Positions 15,690 to 24,587 of a DNA stretch of 64,000 nucleotides are shown in pieces. Each line of letters begins with the position of its first letter. Positions within the stretch are counted from its first letter, which is position 1. The notes below the pieces were generated by a model. It was not told the DNA's origin, ran no database searches, and saw nothing but the letters and a program-made list of their open reading frames with translations. Where the stretch lies: the NCBI RefSeq assembly GCF_900115735.1, contig NZ_FOXO01000006.1:104304-168303 (forward strand). The letters are read 5' to 3'. The translations under genes were made by a program, and so were the position numbers. The stretch comes from Butyrivibrio proteoclasticus. GTDB taxonomy: Bacteria; Bacillota; Clostridia; Lachnospirales; Lachnospiraceae.

Positions 15690-17642
15690 ATGAGAAAAAT
15701 TCACTACATTAACAACGAATGGAACTTTTCTATTGATGGAAAAGAAAAAGTAGTAGTCAATATTCCGCATACCTGGAACAATATCGACGGTCAGGATGGT
15801 GGAAATGACTATCTAAGGACACTGGCAACATATGAAAAGAAATTTGAAAGTCCTTCCTTTGATAGAAACAGCGAAGACGTTTACCTGGAGTTTGACGGAG
15901 TGAATTCAGAGTGCGACGTCTTTTTAAATGATGAAAGAATAATCAGACATGAAGGTGGTTATTCTACATTCAGAAAGAATATCACAGAAGTTTTGAATGA
16001 TGGACAGAACAAGCTTCTTGTGAAAGTGGATAACAGACCGAACGATAAAGTTTATCCACAAAAGGCGGATTTCACTTTCTACGGCGGAATATACAGAGAT
16101 GTAAAGCTCGTAGTAGTTAATAAAAAGAGATTTGACCTGGATTACTTCGGAGGCAAGGGACTTCAGGTTACAGCAACTCCTATTGAAGGATATAAAAAAG
16201 CAAAGGTAGCCACAAAAATGTGGCTCAACACTGATTCAGGGGAAGTGCGTGTCACGATTTTTGATAAAGAGGGAAATGAAGTATGTCAGGAGATGTCTCA
16301 CAGATCTATGGATGAGGGCTGGTCAGATATGCTCATTCAGGATGTTCATCTCTGGGATGGAATCGATGACCCATATCTTTACAGATTAAAGGCAGAGCTT
16401 TTGGTTGATGGAAATGTGGTTGATGAAGTAGAGACACGTTTTGGTGTCAGAGATTTCCATTATCACCCCAAGACAGGCTTTTATCTGAACGGTAGAAAAT
16501 ATACTCTTCACGGCGTTAGCAGACATCAGGACAGGAAAGGCCTTGGTAATGCAATCACAGATGAGATGCACAAAGAGGATATGGATCTTATCTGCGAGGT
16601 TGGAGCCAACACCATCAGACTTGCACATTATCAGCACAGCCAGACATTCTATGATCTTTGCGATGAGAGAGGAATGGTAGTGTGGGCTGAGATTCCTTAT
16701 ATTTCAGAGCACATGCCAAACGCAAGAGCCAACACCATCAGCCAGATGAAAGAACTGATCATTCAGAACTATAACCATCCATCGATTGTGTGCTGGGGTA
16801 TTTCCAATGAGATAACGATATCCACAAAAGATAAAAAGGATATGCTGGATAACCACAGAGAGCTTAACGATCTATGTCATGAAATGGATAAGACAAGATT
16901 TACAACACTTGCCTGTTATGCTGTCTGCGGACCATTCAATAAAGTGGCGCATATCACAGATACTGTAAGCTGGAACCTTTATCTTGGCTGGTATGTTCCG
17001 GGACTTTTCTTAAATGACCTGTGGATGAGATTTTTCCACTTCGTTTATCCGGACAGAAGCCTTGGTTACTCGGAATATGGATGTGAGGGAATGCCAAACC
17101 TTCATTCAGAAAGACCTAGAAGAGGCGACCACACAGAGGAGTATCAGGCCCATTATCACGAGTACATGCTCAGATGCTTTGAAAGAAATCCATTTATGTG
17201 GGCAACACACGTGTGGAACATGTTTGACTTTGCCGCTGATGCCAGAAATCAGGGCGGTGAGCCGGGTATGAACCACAAGGGACTTATTACTTTTGACAGG
17301 AAGACCAAGAAAGACAGCTTCTACATCTACAAAGCATGGTGGAGCAAAGAACCTTTTGTTCATATCACATCCAAGAGATTTAGGGACAGAACCTCAAACA
17401 AGATAACTGTAAAGGTTTATTCAAATCAGAACGAAGTTACTCTTTACAAAGATGGAAACAAGCTTGAGACCAAGCATGGCCAGCATGTATTTGAGTTCAA
17501 GGTTTCTTTGACAGGAGAAAATGAATTTATGGCTGTGAGCGGAGCTTGCCGCGACAAAGCAGTCTTTAGAAAAGTAAGCAGACCAAATCCTGAATATATA
17601 TTGAAAGAATCAGGAGATAAGGGTGCTAATTGGACAAAATAA
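15690..17642 (+). CDS. GH2 glycosidase (beta-galactosidase/beta-glucuronidase-like)
   Basis: A 650-residue cytoplasmic (no signal peptide) family 2 glycosidase. Order: jelly-roll sugar-binding domain (about 1-170, with NIPHTWNN, EFDGVNSECDVFLN, FYGGIYRDV), an immunoglobulin-like domain (about 170-265), then the TIM barrel. The barrel contains LHGVSRHQDR, the acid/base Glu E374 in WGISNEIT, and the nucleophile E462 in YSEYGCEG. A short extra C-terminal beta domain follows. It should cleave beta-galactosides or related beta-glycosides. First gene of a tight operon: the symporter starts 15 nt later and GH3 20 nt after that. It starts with AAAGGAG upstream. A palindrome ATGATT-GA-AATCAT (15632-15645) lies in its promoter region. 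Confidence 0.92.
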   Translation: MRKIHYINNEWNFSIDGKEKVVVNIPHTWNNIDGQDGGNDYLRTLATYEKKFESPSFDRNSEDVYLEFDGVNSECDVFLNDERIIRHEGGYSTFRKNITEVLNDGQNKLLVKVDNRPNDKVYPQKADFTFYGGIYRDVKLVVVNKKRFDLDYFGGKGLQVTATPIEGYKKAKVATKMWLNTDSGEVRVTIFDKEGNEVCQEMSHRSMDEGWSDMLIQDVHLWDGIDDPYLYRLKAELLVDGNVVDEVETRFGVRDFHYHPKTGFYLNGRKYTLHGVSRHQDRKGLGNAITDEMHKEDMDLICEVGANTIRLAHYQHSQTFYDLCDERGMVVWAEIPYISEHMPNARANTISQMKELIIQNYNHPSIVCWGISNEITISTKDKKDMLDNHRELNDLCHEMDKTRFTTLACYAVCGPFNKVAHITDTVSWNLYLGWYVPGLFLNDLWMRFFHFVYPDRSLGYSEYGCEGMPNLHSERPRRGDHTEEYQAHYHEYMLRCFERNPFMWATHVWNMFDFAADARNQGGEPGMNHKGLITFDRKTKKDSFYIYKAWWSKEPFVHITSKRFRDRTSNKITVKVYSNQNEVTLYKDGNKLETKHGQHVFEFKVSLTGENEFMAVSGACRDKAVFRKVSRPNPEYILKESGDKGANWTK

Positions 17643-17657
17643 AATGGGAGAGAAGTT

Positions 17658-19187
17658 ATGTCAGAAGCAGTAACAAAAAATGACGGAATAAACAGAGCAA
17701 AGCTCTATCAGTTGGTTCTTTTTCCTCTGAACAACGGAGCTACCAATGTTTATTACGTTTTAGTCCTTGCTTATATTGCGACCTTTGGATCCAACGTACT
17801 TGGACTTGGCGTTTTATTTGCATCGGTAATGGTAACAGGAATGAGAGTGTTTGATGCTTTTACAGATCCTGTTATCGGCGCACTTATGGACAGAACAAAC
17901 GGTAAATTCGGTAAGTTCAGACCTTTCATGGTGATCGGAAATGTCATTATGGCACTTAGCATTATCACTATGTATATCATCACCCCTAAGATACCTGAAA
18001 CAATGATGGCTCTTAGGTATGTAGCTTTTGTAGGACTCTATGCGATCTGGGTTATCGGTTATACATTCCAGACCTCTTGCACAAGGGCCGGTCAGACAGT
18101 TCTTACATCTGATCCTGGCCAGAGACCTCTTTTCACAATTTTTAATACTGTAGGTTCTCTTGCAGGAATGGGAGTTATGCAGTTCCTTGCTCCTATCATC
18201 AGAGCAAATGTAGCGGATTACTCAAGCGCTGATTTCTACAAGGTTTTAACACCAGTTGGAATCATAGTTTCAATCGTACTTACAATCCTTGCCATTATCG
18301 GTATCTGGGAAAAAGACCAGCCGAAGTACTTCGGAATCGGTGGAAGCAAGCAGGAGAAAGTAAAGATTTCCGAATATGTAGAGATCATCAAAAACAACAG
18401 CCCTATGAAGAGACTTATGATCGCAGGCGCAGGCTGCAAACTCGCTCTTTCGATTGCTACAAACACAACAGTACTGTGCATGCTTTACGGCTCTATGATG
18501 GGCAACTATGACGGACTTTACCTTCCTATGATGATTGTTGGCTATGTATTCTCAGTTCCTTTCTTTGTTCTCACGGTAAGAACCAGTCAGAAGAAAGGCC
18601 AGAGAGCGTCACTCCTTAGATATGTATCACTTGCACTTGTTTGTTATGTAGGTGTACTTGCACTTTTACTTGCATGGAAGCAGGGTGTGCCGGGAGTTAA
18701 CCTCTCACTTATTTCAAACGGAAAGCTCAGCATCAATATCTACACAGTTCTTTTCCTTGTGTTCTTTGGTGTTGGATATGGTGCCTATTATTCAACAGCA
18801 GATATGCCTATCCCAATGGTGGCAGACTGCTCAGATTATGAAACATACAGATCGGGAAAATATATTCCTGGAATCATGGGAACACTCTTTTCCCTTGTGG
18901 ATAAGCTTGTTTCCTCACTGTCAGCTACAGTAGTCGGAATCGCTGTAAGCCTGATAGGAATCAAGTCTCTTCCAACTGCAGATACGCCCTACTCATCAGG
19001 GATGAATGTAGTTGTTATCATACTTTTCTGCGTAGTACCTATGGTAGCGTGGATTGCCACAATAATAGCAATGAAAGGCTATATCCTTACAGGGGAAAAA
19101 ATGAAGGAAATCCAGGAAGTCAATCAGAGGCGTAAGGAAGCTATAGCAGCAGGAATGTCACTACAGCAGGCGATGGAAGAATTATAA
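17658..19187 (+). CDS. GPH-family sugar:cation symporter (MFS)
   Basis: A 509-residue membrane carrier with about 12 hydrophobic helices. It has the glycoside-pentoside-hexuronide signature: FDAFTDPVIGALMDRTNGKFGKFRPF after helix 2, holding the Asp residues used for cation coupling in MelB-type carriers, and PMVADCSDYETYRSGKY in the second half. It should bring a disaccharide or glycoside into the cell with Na+ or H+. Its place between a GH2 and a GH3 enzyme suggests a beta-linked di- or oligosaccharide as substrate. The start follows GGGAGAG closely. The cytoplasmic C-terminal end is long and charged (KEIQEVNQRRKEAI). Confidence 0.93.
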   Translation: MSEAVTKNDGINRAKLYQLVLFPLNNGATNVYYVLVLAYIATFGSNVLGLGVLFASVMVTGMRVFDAFTDPVIGALMDRTNGKFGKFRPFMVIGNVIMALSIITMYIITPKIPETMMALRYVAFVGLYAIWVIGYTFQTSCTRAGQTVLTSDPGQRPLFTIFNTVGSLAGMGVMQFLAPIIRANVADYSSADFYKVLTPVGIIVSIVLTILAIIGIWEKDQPKYFGIGGSKQEKVKISEYVEIIKNNSPMKRLMIAGAGCKLALSIATNTTVLCMLYGSMMGNYDGLYLPMMIVGYVFSVPFFVLTVRTSQKKGQRASLLRYVSLALVCYVGVLALLLAWKQGVPGVNLSLISNGKLSINIYTVLFLVFFGVGYGAYYSTADMPIPMVADCSDYETYRSGKYIPGIMGTLFSLVDKLVSSLSATVVGIAVSLIGIKSLPTADTPYSSGMNVVVIILFCVVPMVAWIATIIAMKGYILTGEKMKEIQEVNQRRKEAIAAGMSLQQAMEEL

Positions 19188-19206
19188 TAGGAGAAGGAGA
19201 ATAATA

Positions 19207-22200
19207 ATGAAAAAGAAAAAACTGATATGGAAAATCCTGACAGTTATAACAGGTATTCTTATGCTTGTTTTCATCATAGGTACTCCGATTGCGATACACT
19301 ATGGTACTGTAATTAACTGGGCATTAGGCGTTGTTCCATACAAGACTATCAAAAGTGATGTTGAGGAAAATGTTGTTTATTTCCCCAGTGAATTTGTAAA
19401 GAAGGATGCAGACGGAAGCACACAGCTTACTGCATCTGGAAGTGAAGTATATGATGATGCGGCCCTTGTTAAAGCCGGACAAGAACTTTGTAAAGAAGTA
19501 ACGGCTGAAGGAATTGCCCTTGTAATGAATGATGGACTTCTTCCAATTCAGAAGGGGACAAAGGTAGGGCTTTTTAGCCAGTCAACTGTGAATCTTTTGA
19601 CATCAGGAACGGGGTCAGGTAGTACAGCTTCTACAGGAGAGTATACATTCTATACTTCTATGGAGCATGCAGGCCTTGTACCTAACAGTGCACTTTGGAA
19701 GTTTTACAGTGAAGGAGCAGGAAAAGACTTTAAGAGAAGCGGCCCTTCTATCACAAGCCCTGCTGACTATCTTATAAATGAAGTTAATTGGTCTATACTT
19801 GAGTCAGACAGCACATTTGACAGCATGATTGCCAATGATGTTGCTATCTTCAACGTATCAAGAGTTGCCGGCGAAGGCTATGATATCCCAAGTGGACTTG
19901 ACAATGCACTTACTCAGTCTGATCTCGGTGCAATCACAGCCACAGAAAGCGGCATGGATGGAAATGGCCTTAAACTTAATGACGATGAAAAGAGCGTACT
20001 TGAGGGCTTAAAGAATCTTAAAGCTGAAGGCAAATTGAAAGGTATCATCGTAACAATCAACGCAGCCAATATGCCTCAGGTTGATTTCCTTACTCAGGAT
20101 TATGGCGTAGATGCAGTACTTGTAATCTCAACAACAGGTGAATGCGGAATTGATTCTCTTGGTGCAATTCTTACAGGTGATATCAATCCATCAGGTCATC
20201 TTGTAGATACAATTTGCTATGACAATACTAAAAACCCTGCAATGATGAACTTTGGTGAGCATCAGTATGCAAACTACAGAAAAGACTACCTTGAAAAAGT
20301 AAAATCAAGTTCTATTCCTGAAGCTTTCATGAACCAGATGAATTATCAGGTTTATCAGGAAGGAATCTATATTGGATATAGATATTATGAGACAAGATAT
20401 GAAGATTATGTAATGCAGACAGGAAATCCTGGACAGTATGCTTATAACGATATTGTTGCCTTCCCATTTGGCTATGGTCTTTCATATACTGATTTTGAAT
20501 ATTCTGATTATGAAGTAACAGAAGATGAAAACAATGTTACTGTAAACGTTAATGTTACTAACGTAGGTTCTGTAGCAGGTAAAGAAGTAGTTGAAGTATA
20601 CTTCCAGTCTCCTTATACAGACTATGACAAAGAAAATGGTGTTGAGAAGGCATCTGTTGAACTTTGCGGATATGATAAGACAGAATCACTTGAGCCTGGT
20701 CAGAGTGAAAAAGTTACTATAACAATTTCTAAAGAAGAACTTGCTGCTTACGATTCAAATAATGCCAAGACATACATTCTTGATGCCGGAGAATACTACT
20801 TTACTCTTGCAAATGGAACACACGAAGCTGTTAACAACATTCTCGCTGCTAAGGGATTTTCACCTGAGACAACAGACCAGAGAATGGATGCAGAAGGAAA
20901 TGCTGATCTTGTAAAGACAATCACAGTAGCTGATCTTGATAAAGAAAAATTTGCGCACTCTGCTGTTACAGGTGCAGACATCACAAACCAGTTTGATGAT
21001 GTTGATATCAATAAGTATGATGAATCTCAGAAGATAACATATCTTACAAGAAATGATTGGGTAGCAACGTATCCTCATGAATCTGTTGTTCTTAACATGA
21101 CAGACAAAATGTTTGAGGAAGTTCAGAGCGATTATTTCCCGGAAATTGAGGAAGTTAATTCTGATGAATATAAGATGCCGGTATTTGGAGCTAATTATGG
21201 TCTTAAGCTCATTACCTTAAAAGGCGAAGCTTATGATAATCCTATGTGGGACAAACTTCTTGATCAGATGACTTATGAGGAGATGAAAGCTCTTCTTATC
21301 AGAGGCGGTCATACAACAGCAGCCGTTAACTCAATCTCAAAGCCTGCAACATCAGATCAGAATGGACCTACTGGTTTTGGTACAACATTCGTTGGCGGTG
21401 GTAAAGGAACATCTTATCCTTCAGCCAGCATGCGTGCACAGACATACAATGACGAACTTGTAAAAAGAGTTGGTGAACTCATTGGTGAAGACGGATTACA
21501 CTCTCACATTTCAGGTATTTATGGATTTGGTATAAATACACATCGTACTCCTTATTCAGGAAGAAACTATGAGTATTATTCAGAAGATCCATTTATTGCC
21601 GGATCAATCGGAACAAATGAGTGTATCGGTATCCAGTCAAAGGGTATCATTGTTTATGAAAAACACTGCTTCCTTAATGACCAGGAGACACACAGAGAAG
21701 GTGTTGGTACATGGAGTAATGAGCAGGCTATAAGAGAGATTTATCTCAATGCATTCTCAAAGGTTCTCAGAGCTGATATGGGAAATGCGAAGGCTATAAT
21801 GACAGGATTTAACAGACTCGGAACTACATGGAATGGTATGCATTCATACATCAACAATGTAGTAAGAGGCGAGTTTGGGTTTGATGGATTCACAATTACT
21901 GATGCTGATAGTGACAATGAAGGAATTATCTGTGTAAGCTATATGTATGCACCAAGAGCAGTTAGTACAGGCACAGATATGTATGACGGTCTGTATGACA
22001 ATCATGGTCGTACAAGCCAGCTTGATGAATACAAAGATAACGCTTATGTAATGTCTAACTTAAGGGAAGCATGTCATCGTATCTGCTATGCAGTTGTAAA
22101 TTCATCAGCAATGAATGGCATTTCTTCAAATGATATCGTTGTCGCTGTCCTTCCTTGGTGGCAGAAAGCACTTTATGCACTTATTGCAGTATTTGTAGTA

Positions 22201-22980
22201 CTTTTTGCTCTTTGCATCTTTATGCTTGTAAGAAAACCTAAGGAAGTTGAGGAGTCTGCAGAAAAGCTTAAGAAAAACAGTAATGCCAAGAGAGTTGCAA
22301 TAATCGTAGCAGTTATCGCTGTGGTTGCAGTTGCAGCATTTGCTGTATCAAAGCTTGAATCTGGTGGAAATGTAAAAGATTTTGAAGTACAGGAAAATGG
22401 TGATTTTAGTTTCACTTCATCAGATAACAGCTATGTTATCAAAGTTTATAACGATTCAGATGTTTCAAACGGAACCGTAGCCGATGGTGCGGTAGTACTT
22501 GGCTCACAGTCTGCAAATGGTGGAGTTGGTAACATTAACTGCGTGCCATTTGGTGAAAACTATGCAGTAGTCCTTTATGAGCTTGATGCTAATTATAATG
22601 AGAAACAGGTTGCTGTCCTTAACGGATATAAGAAGTGCGGTGTACTTACTGCTCCAAAGGCTACATATCAGCCAGGAATTCCTTATATTCACACTGTAGA
22701 CAGAATTGAAATCGACCTCAAGGATGCTCTTGCAAGCGAAGCACTCACAAGTTACCAGGTTGAGACTTATCTTGACGAAGCGCTAACTCAGAAAGTTGAG
22801 AGCGGATGTGGTGTCGTCGAGCCAACAGTAGAAGAAGGCAGAATTATAAATAACTACCTTGAATTTACACCTGAAATTGGCAACACATACTACTTCAGAA
22901 TCAAGGCCCTTGCAAATGAGGATATCGGCGCCGAAGAGTCTGATTGGGGTGAAGTTACAAGCTTTACAGCAATGGAATAA
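19207..22980 (+). CDS. Membrane-anchored GH3 glycosidase with permuted domains
   Basis: A 1257-residue protein of unusual build. A membrane helix (about 8-32) is followed by the sandwich domain that is normally C-terminal in GH3 (about 85-430, with VMNDGLLPIQKGTKVGLF and FPFGYGLSYT). Next is a fibronectin-III-like domain (about 435-540), and only then the GH3 TIM-barrel domain (about 670-970) with SGRNYEYYSEDPFIAG, KHCFLNDQE and GFDGFTITDAD, where D899 sits at the nucleophile position. After it come two more helices (about 985-1008 and 1028-1050), separated by a basic loop, and a 200-residue tail. The predicted topology puts barrel and tail outside. The reversed order is known in Butyrivibrio-type beta-glucosidases; the membrane anchors and tail are less usual. 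AGGAGAAGGAG precedes the start. Confidence 0.92.
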   Translation: MKKKKLIWKILTVITGILMLVFIIGTPIAIHYGTVINWALGVVPYKTIKSDVEENVVYFPSEFVKKDADGSTQLTASGSEVYDDAALVKAGQELCKEVTAEGIALVMNDGLLPIQKGTKVGLFSQSTVNLLTSGTGSGSTASTGEYTFYTSMEHAGLVPNSALWKFYSEGAGKDFKRSGPSITSPADYLINEVNWSILESDSTFDSMIANDVAIFNVSRVAGEGYDIPSGLDNALTQSDLGAITATESGMDGNGLKLNDDEKSVLEGLKNLKAEGKLKGIIVTINAANMPQVDFLTQDYGVDAVLVISTTGECGIDSLGAILTGDINPSGHLVDTICYDNTKNPAMMNFGEHQYANYRKDYLEKVKSSSIPEAFMNQMNYQVYQEGIYIGYRYYETRYEDYVMQTGNPGQYAYNDIVAFPFGYGLSYTDFEYSDYEVTEDENNVTVNVNVTNVGSVAGKEVVEVYFQSPYTDYDKENGVEKASVELCGYDKTESLEPGQSEKVTITISKEELAAYDSNNAKTYILDAGEYYFTLANGTHEAVNNILAAKGFSPETTDQRMDAEGNADLVKTITVADLDKEKFAHSAVTGADITNQFDDVDINKYDESQKITYLTRNDWVATYPHESVVLNMTDKMFEEVQSDYFPEIEEVNSDEYKMPVFGANYGLKLITLKGEAYDNPMWDKLLDQMTYEEMKALLIRGGHTTAAVNSISKPATSDQNGPTGFGTTFVGGGKGTSYPSASMRAQTYNDELVKRVGELIGEDGLHSHISGIYGFGINTHRTPYSGRNYEYYSEDPFIAGSIGTNECIGIQSKGIIVYEKHCFLNDQETHREGVGTWSNEQAIREIYLNAFSKVLRADMGNAKAIMTGFNRLGTTWNGMHSYINNVVRGEFGFDGFTITDADSDNEGIICVSYMYAPRAVSTGTDMYDGLYDNHGRTSQLDEYKDNAYVMSNLREACHRICYAVVNSSAMNGISSNDIVVAVLPWWQKALYALIAVFVVLFALCIFMLVRKPKEVEESAEKLKKNSNAKRVAIIVAVIAVVAVAAFAVSKLESGGNVKDFEVQENGDFSFTSSDNSYVIKVYNDSDVSNGTVADGAVVLGSQSANGGVGNINCVPFGENYAVVLYELDANYNEKQVAVLNGYKKCGVLTAPKATYQPGIPYIHTVDRIEIDLKDALASEALTSYQVETYLDEALTQKVESGCGVVEPTVEEGRIINNYLEFTPEIGNTYYFRIKALANEDIGAEESDWGEVTSFTAME

Positions 22981-23045
22981 TTGGTCATAAAAAATTCACT
23001 TGAAATTTTGATAAAAAGTAGTAGACTATCTCGTTGTTAGATATT

Positions 23046-23081
23046 ATAAGTCAGGGTTTATAAATGCTCTGACTTATATTT
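23046..23081 (+). terminator. Probable terminator after the GH3 operon
   Basis: ATAAGTCAG (23046-23054) pairs with CTGACTTAT (23069-23077), followed by a T-rich run. Confidence 0.6.
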
Positions 23082-23112
23082 GTTTGAGCAAAACTTTTTG
23101 CGAAGCGCGTTA

Positions 23113-23126
23113 TGAATCAGGATTCA
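23113..23126 (+). promoter_or_regulatory. Palindrome upstream of the MATE gene, possible operator
   Basis: TGAATC-AG-GATTCA, a 6-bp dyad 17 nt before the MATE start codon. It may be a repressor site or a small leader hairpin; no regulator gene is adjacent. Confidence 0.35.
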
Positions 23127-23143
23127 AGAAAAATAGGTAATTT

Positions 23144-24514
23144 ATGAAGAAGACAAGTAATATAAAAGATCTTACAGTTGGAAATCCAATGTCTCTGATT
23201 TTTGGATTTGCCATGTCACTTTTCTGGGGAATGCTCTTCCAGCAGCTATACAACATCATAGATACTGCGATAGTATCCTGGTTTTTGGGAAAAGAAGCAT
23301 ATACAGGAATGGGTACAACAGGTGCTGTTAACTTCCTTATAATGGGCTTCTGCATGGGAGTTTGCAACGGATTTGCGATTCCTGTAGCTCAGAGATTTGG
23401 TGCAAAAGACTATAAGAGCATGAGAAAGTTCGTGTCACATGCCATCATTCTTTGTTCTATATTCGCAGTTGTAATGACATTTTTTGTCAGCGTTTTCTGC
23501 AAACAGATACTTGTTATCATGAAGACTCCTGAAGATGTCTTTGAATATGCATATATTTATATTATCGTTATTTTTCTTGGAATACCGGTTACATATATGT
23601 ATAATCTGCTTTCTGCCATAATAAGAGCCCTTGGAGATTCCAAGCACCCTGTAGAGTATCTGATAATTGCTTCAGTTCTCAATATTGTATTGGACCTTCT
23701 ATTTATCATTCCTTTTCACTGGGGGATTTTCGGAGCAGCCTTCGCTACGGTAATTTCACAGCTGGCTGCGGGCACAATGTGTCTCGTATACATAATCAAA
23801 AAGATAGATATCCTTCATTTGAGGAAAGAAGACTGGGAGCTTGACAAAGATCACTTTGTTATCCTGTTTAATATGGGGGTTCCAATGGGACTTCAGTACT
23901 CAATAACAGCTATTGGAAGCGTTATCCTCCAGACAGCCATCAATGCCCTTGGTACAGATGCGGCAGCTGCTGTTACAACAGGAGGTAAGGTGGGAATGTT
24001 CTTCTGTATTCCGTTTGATGCTCTTGGCTCAACAATGGCAACCTATGGAGGTCAGAACGTCGGAGCCAAAAAGCTTGACCACCTTCAGCAGGGCCTTGTG
24101 GCAGCAGTTAAGCTTGGATGCGGCTATGCAATCCTTGCATTCGTAGTGCTTGCCCTCTTTGGAAGACAGTTCTCAATGATATTCCTTGACGCAGGAGAGG
24201 CAGCCTGTCTTGATAATGCTCACATGTTCCTTTTCTATAACAGCATGTTTTATGTTCCTCTTGCTCTTGTTAACATAGTGAGATTCCTGATTCAGGGCAT
24301 GGGCTTTTCAATGTTTGCCGTCCTTGCGGGAGTCATGGAGATGATAGGACGAAGCGTCGTTGCCATTCTCCTTGTTCCTAAATTTGGATTTATTGCTATA
24401 TGCCTTGCTTCACCGGCAGCATGGATTCTTGCAGACCTATTCCTTATCCCTGCATTCATTATGGTAAGGAATAAATTACGAAGAATATTTGGAGGTCAGG
24501 TAGAAGTTTACTGA
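23144..24514 (+). CDS. MATE-family efflux transporter
   Basis: A 456-residue multidrug/toxic-compound exporter with two related halves of six helices each. Family features include PMSLIFGFAMSLFWGMLFQQLYNIIDT at the start and IIRALGDSKHPVEYL after helix 4. The second half has the matching MGLQYSITAIGSVILQTAINALG and VRFLIQGMGFSMFAVLAGVMEMIGRS. It should use an ion gradient to export cationic or other small compounds; the substrate cannot be told. It follows the GH3 operon after a terminator, with its own short leader holding a palindrome, and a weak TAGGT ribosome binding site. A convergent GH2 gene lies beyond the shared terminator. Confidence 0.93.
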   Translation: MKKTSNIKDLTVGNPMSLIFGFAMSLFWGMLFQQLYNIIDTAIVSWFLGKEAYTGMGTTGAVNFLIMGFCMGVCNGFAIPVAQRFGAKDYKSMRKFVSHAIILCSIFAVVMTFFVSVFCKQILVIMKTPEDVFEYAYIYIIVIFLGIPVTYMYNLLSAIIRALGDSKHPVEYLIIASVLNIVLDLLFIIPFHWGIFGAAFATVISQLAAGTMCLVYIIKKIDILHLRKEDWELDKDHFVILFNMGVPMGLQYSITAIGSVILQTAINALGTDAAAAVTTGGKVGMFFCIPFDALGSTMATYGGQNVGAKKLDHLQQGLVAAVKLGCGYAILAFVVLALFGRQFSMIFLDAGEAACLDNAHMFLFYNSMFYVPLALVNIVRFLIQGMGFSMFAVLAGVMEMIGRSVVAILLVPKFGFIAICLASPAAWILADLFLIPAFIMVRNKLRRIFGGQVEVY

Positions 24515-24521
24515 TCCTTAT

Positions 24522-24554
24522 TTATATCATAGGAAGCAATTTCCTATGATATAA
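24522..24554. repeat. Repeated palindrome, copy B
   Basis: TTATATCATAGGAA, loop GCAAT, TTCCTATGATATAA: a perfect 14-bp stem matching copy A (7686-7718) except for one A-T to T-A pair swap, with the loop reverse-complemented. It lies immediately after the MATE stop codon. Confidence 0.85.
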
Positions 24555-24555
24555 G

Positions 24556-24584
24556 AAAAGCTCCCCGATCATCAGGGAGCTTTT
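24556..24584. terminator. Bidirectional terminator between MATE and the minus-strand GH2 operon
   Basis: AAAAGCTCCC (24556-24565) pairs with GGGAGCTTTT (24575-24584); the T run on one strand and A run on the other suit both directions. Confidence 0.88.
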
Positions 24585-24587
24585 AGT

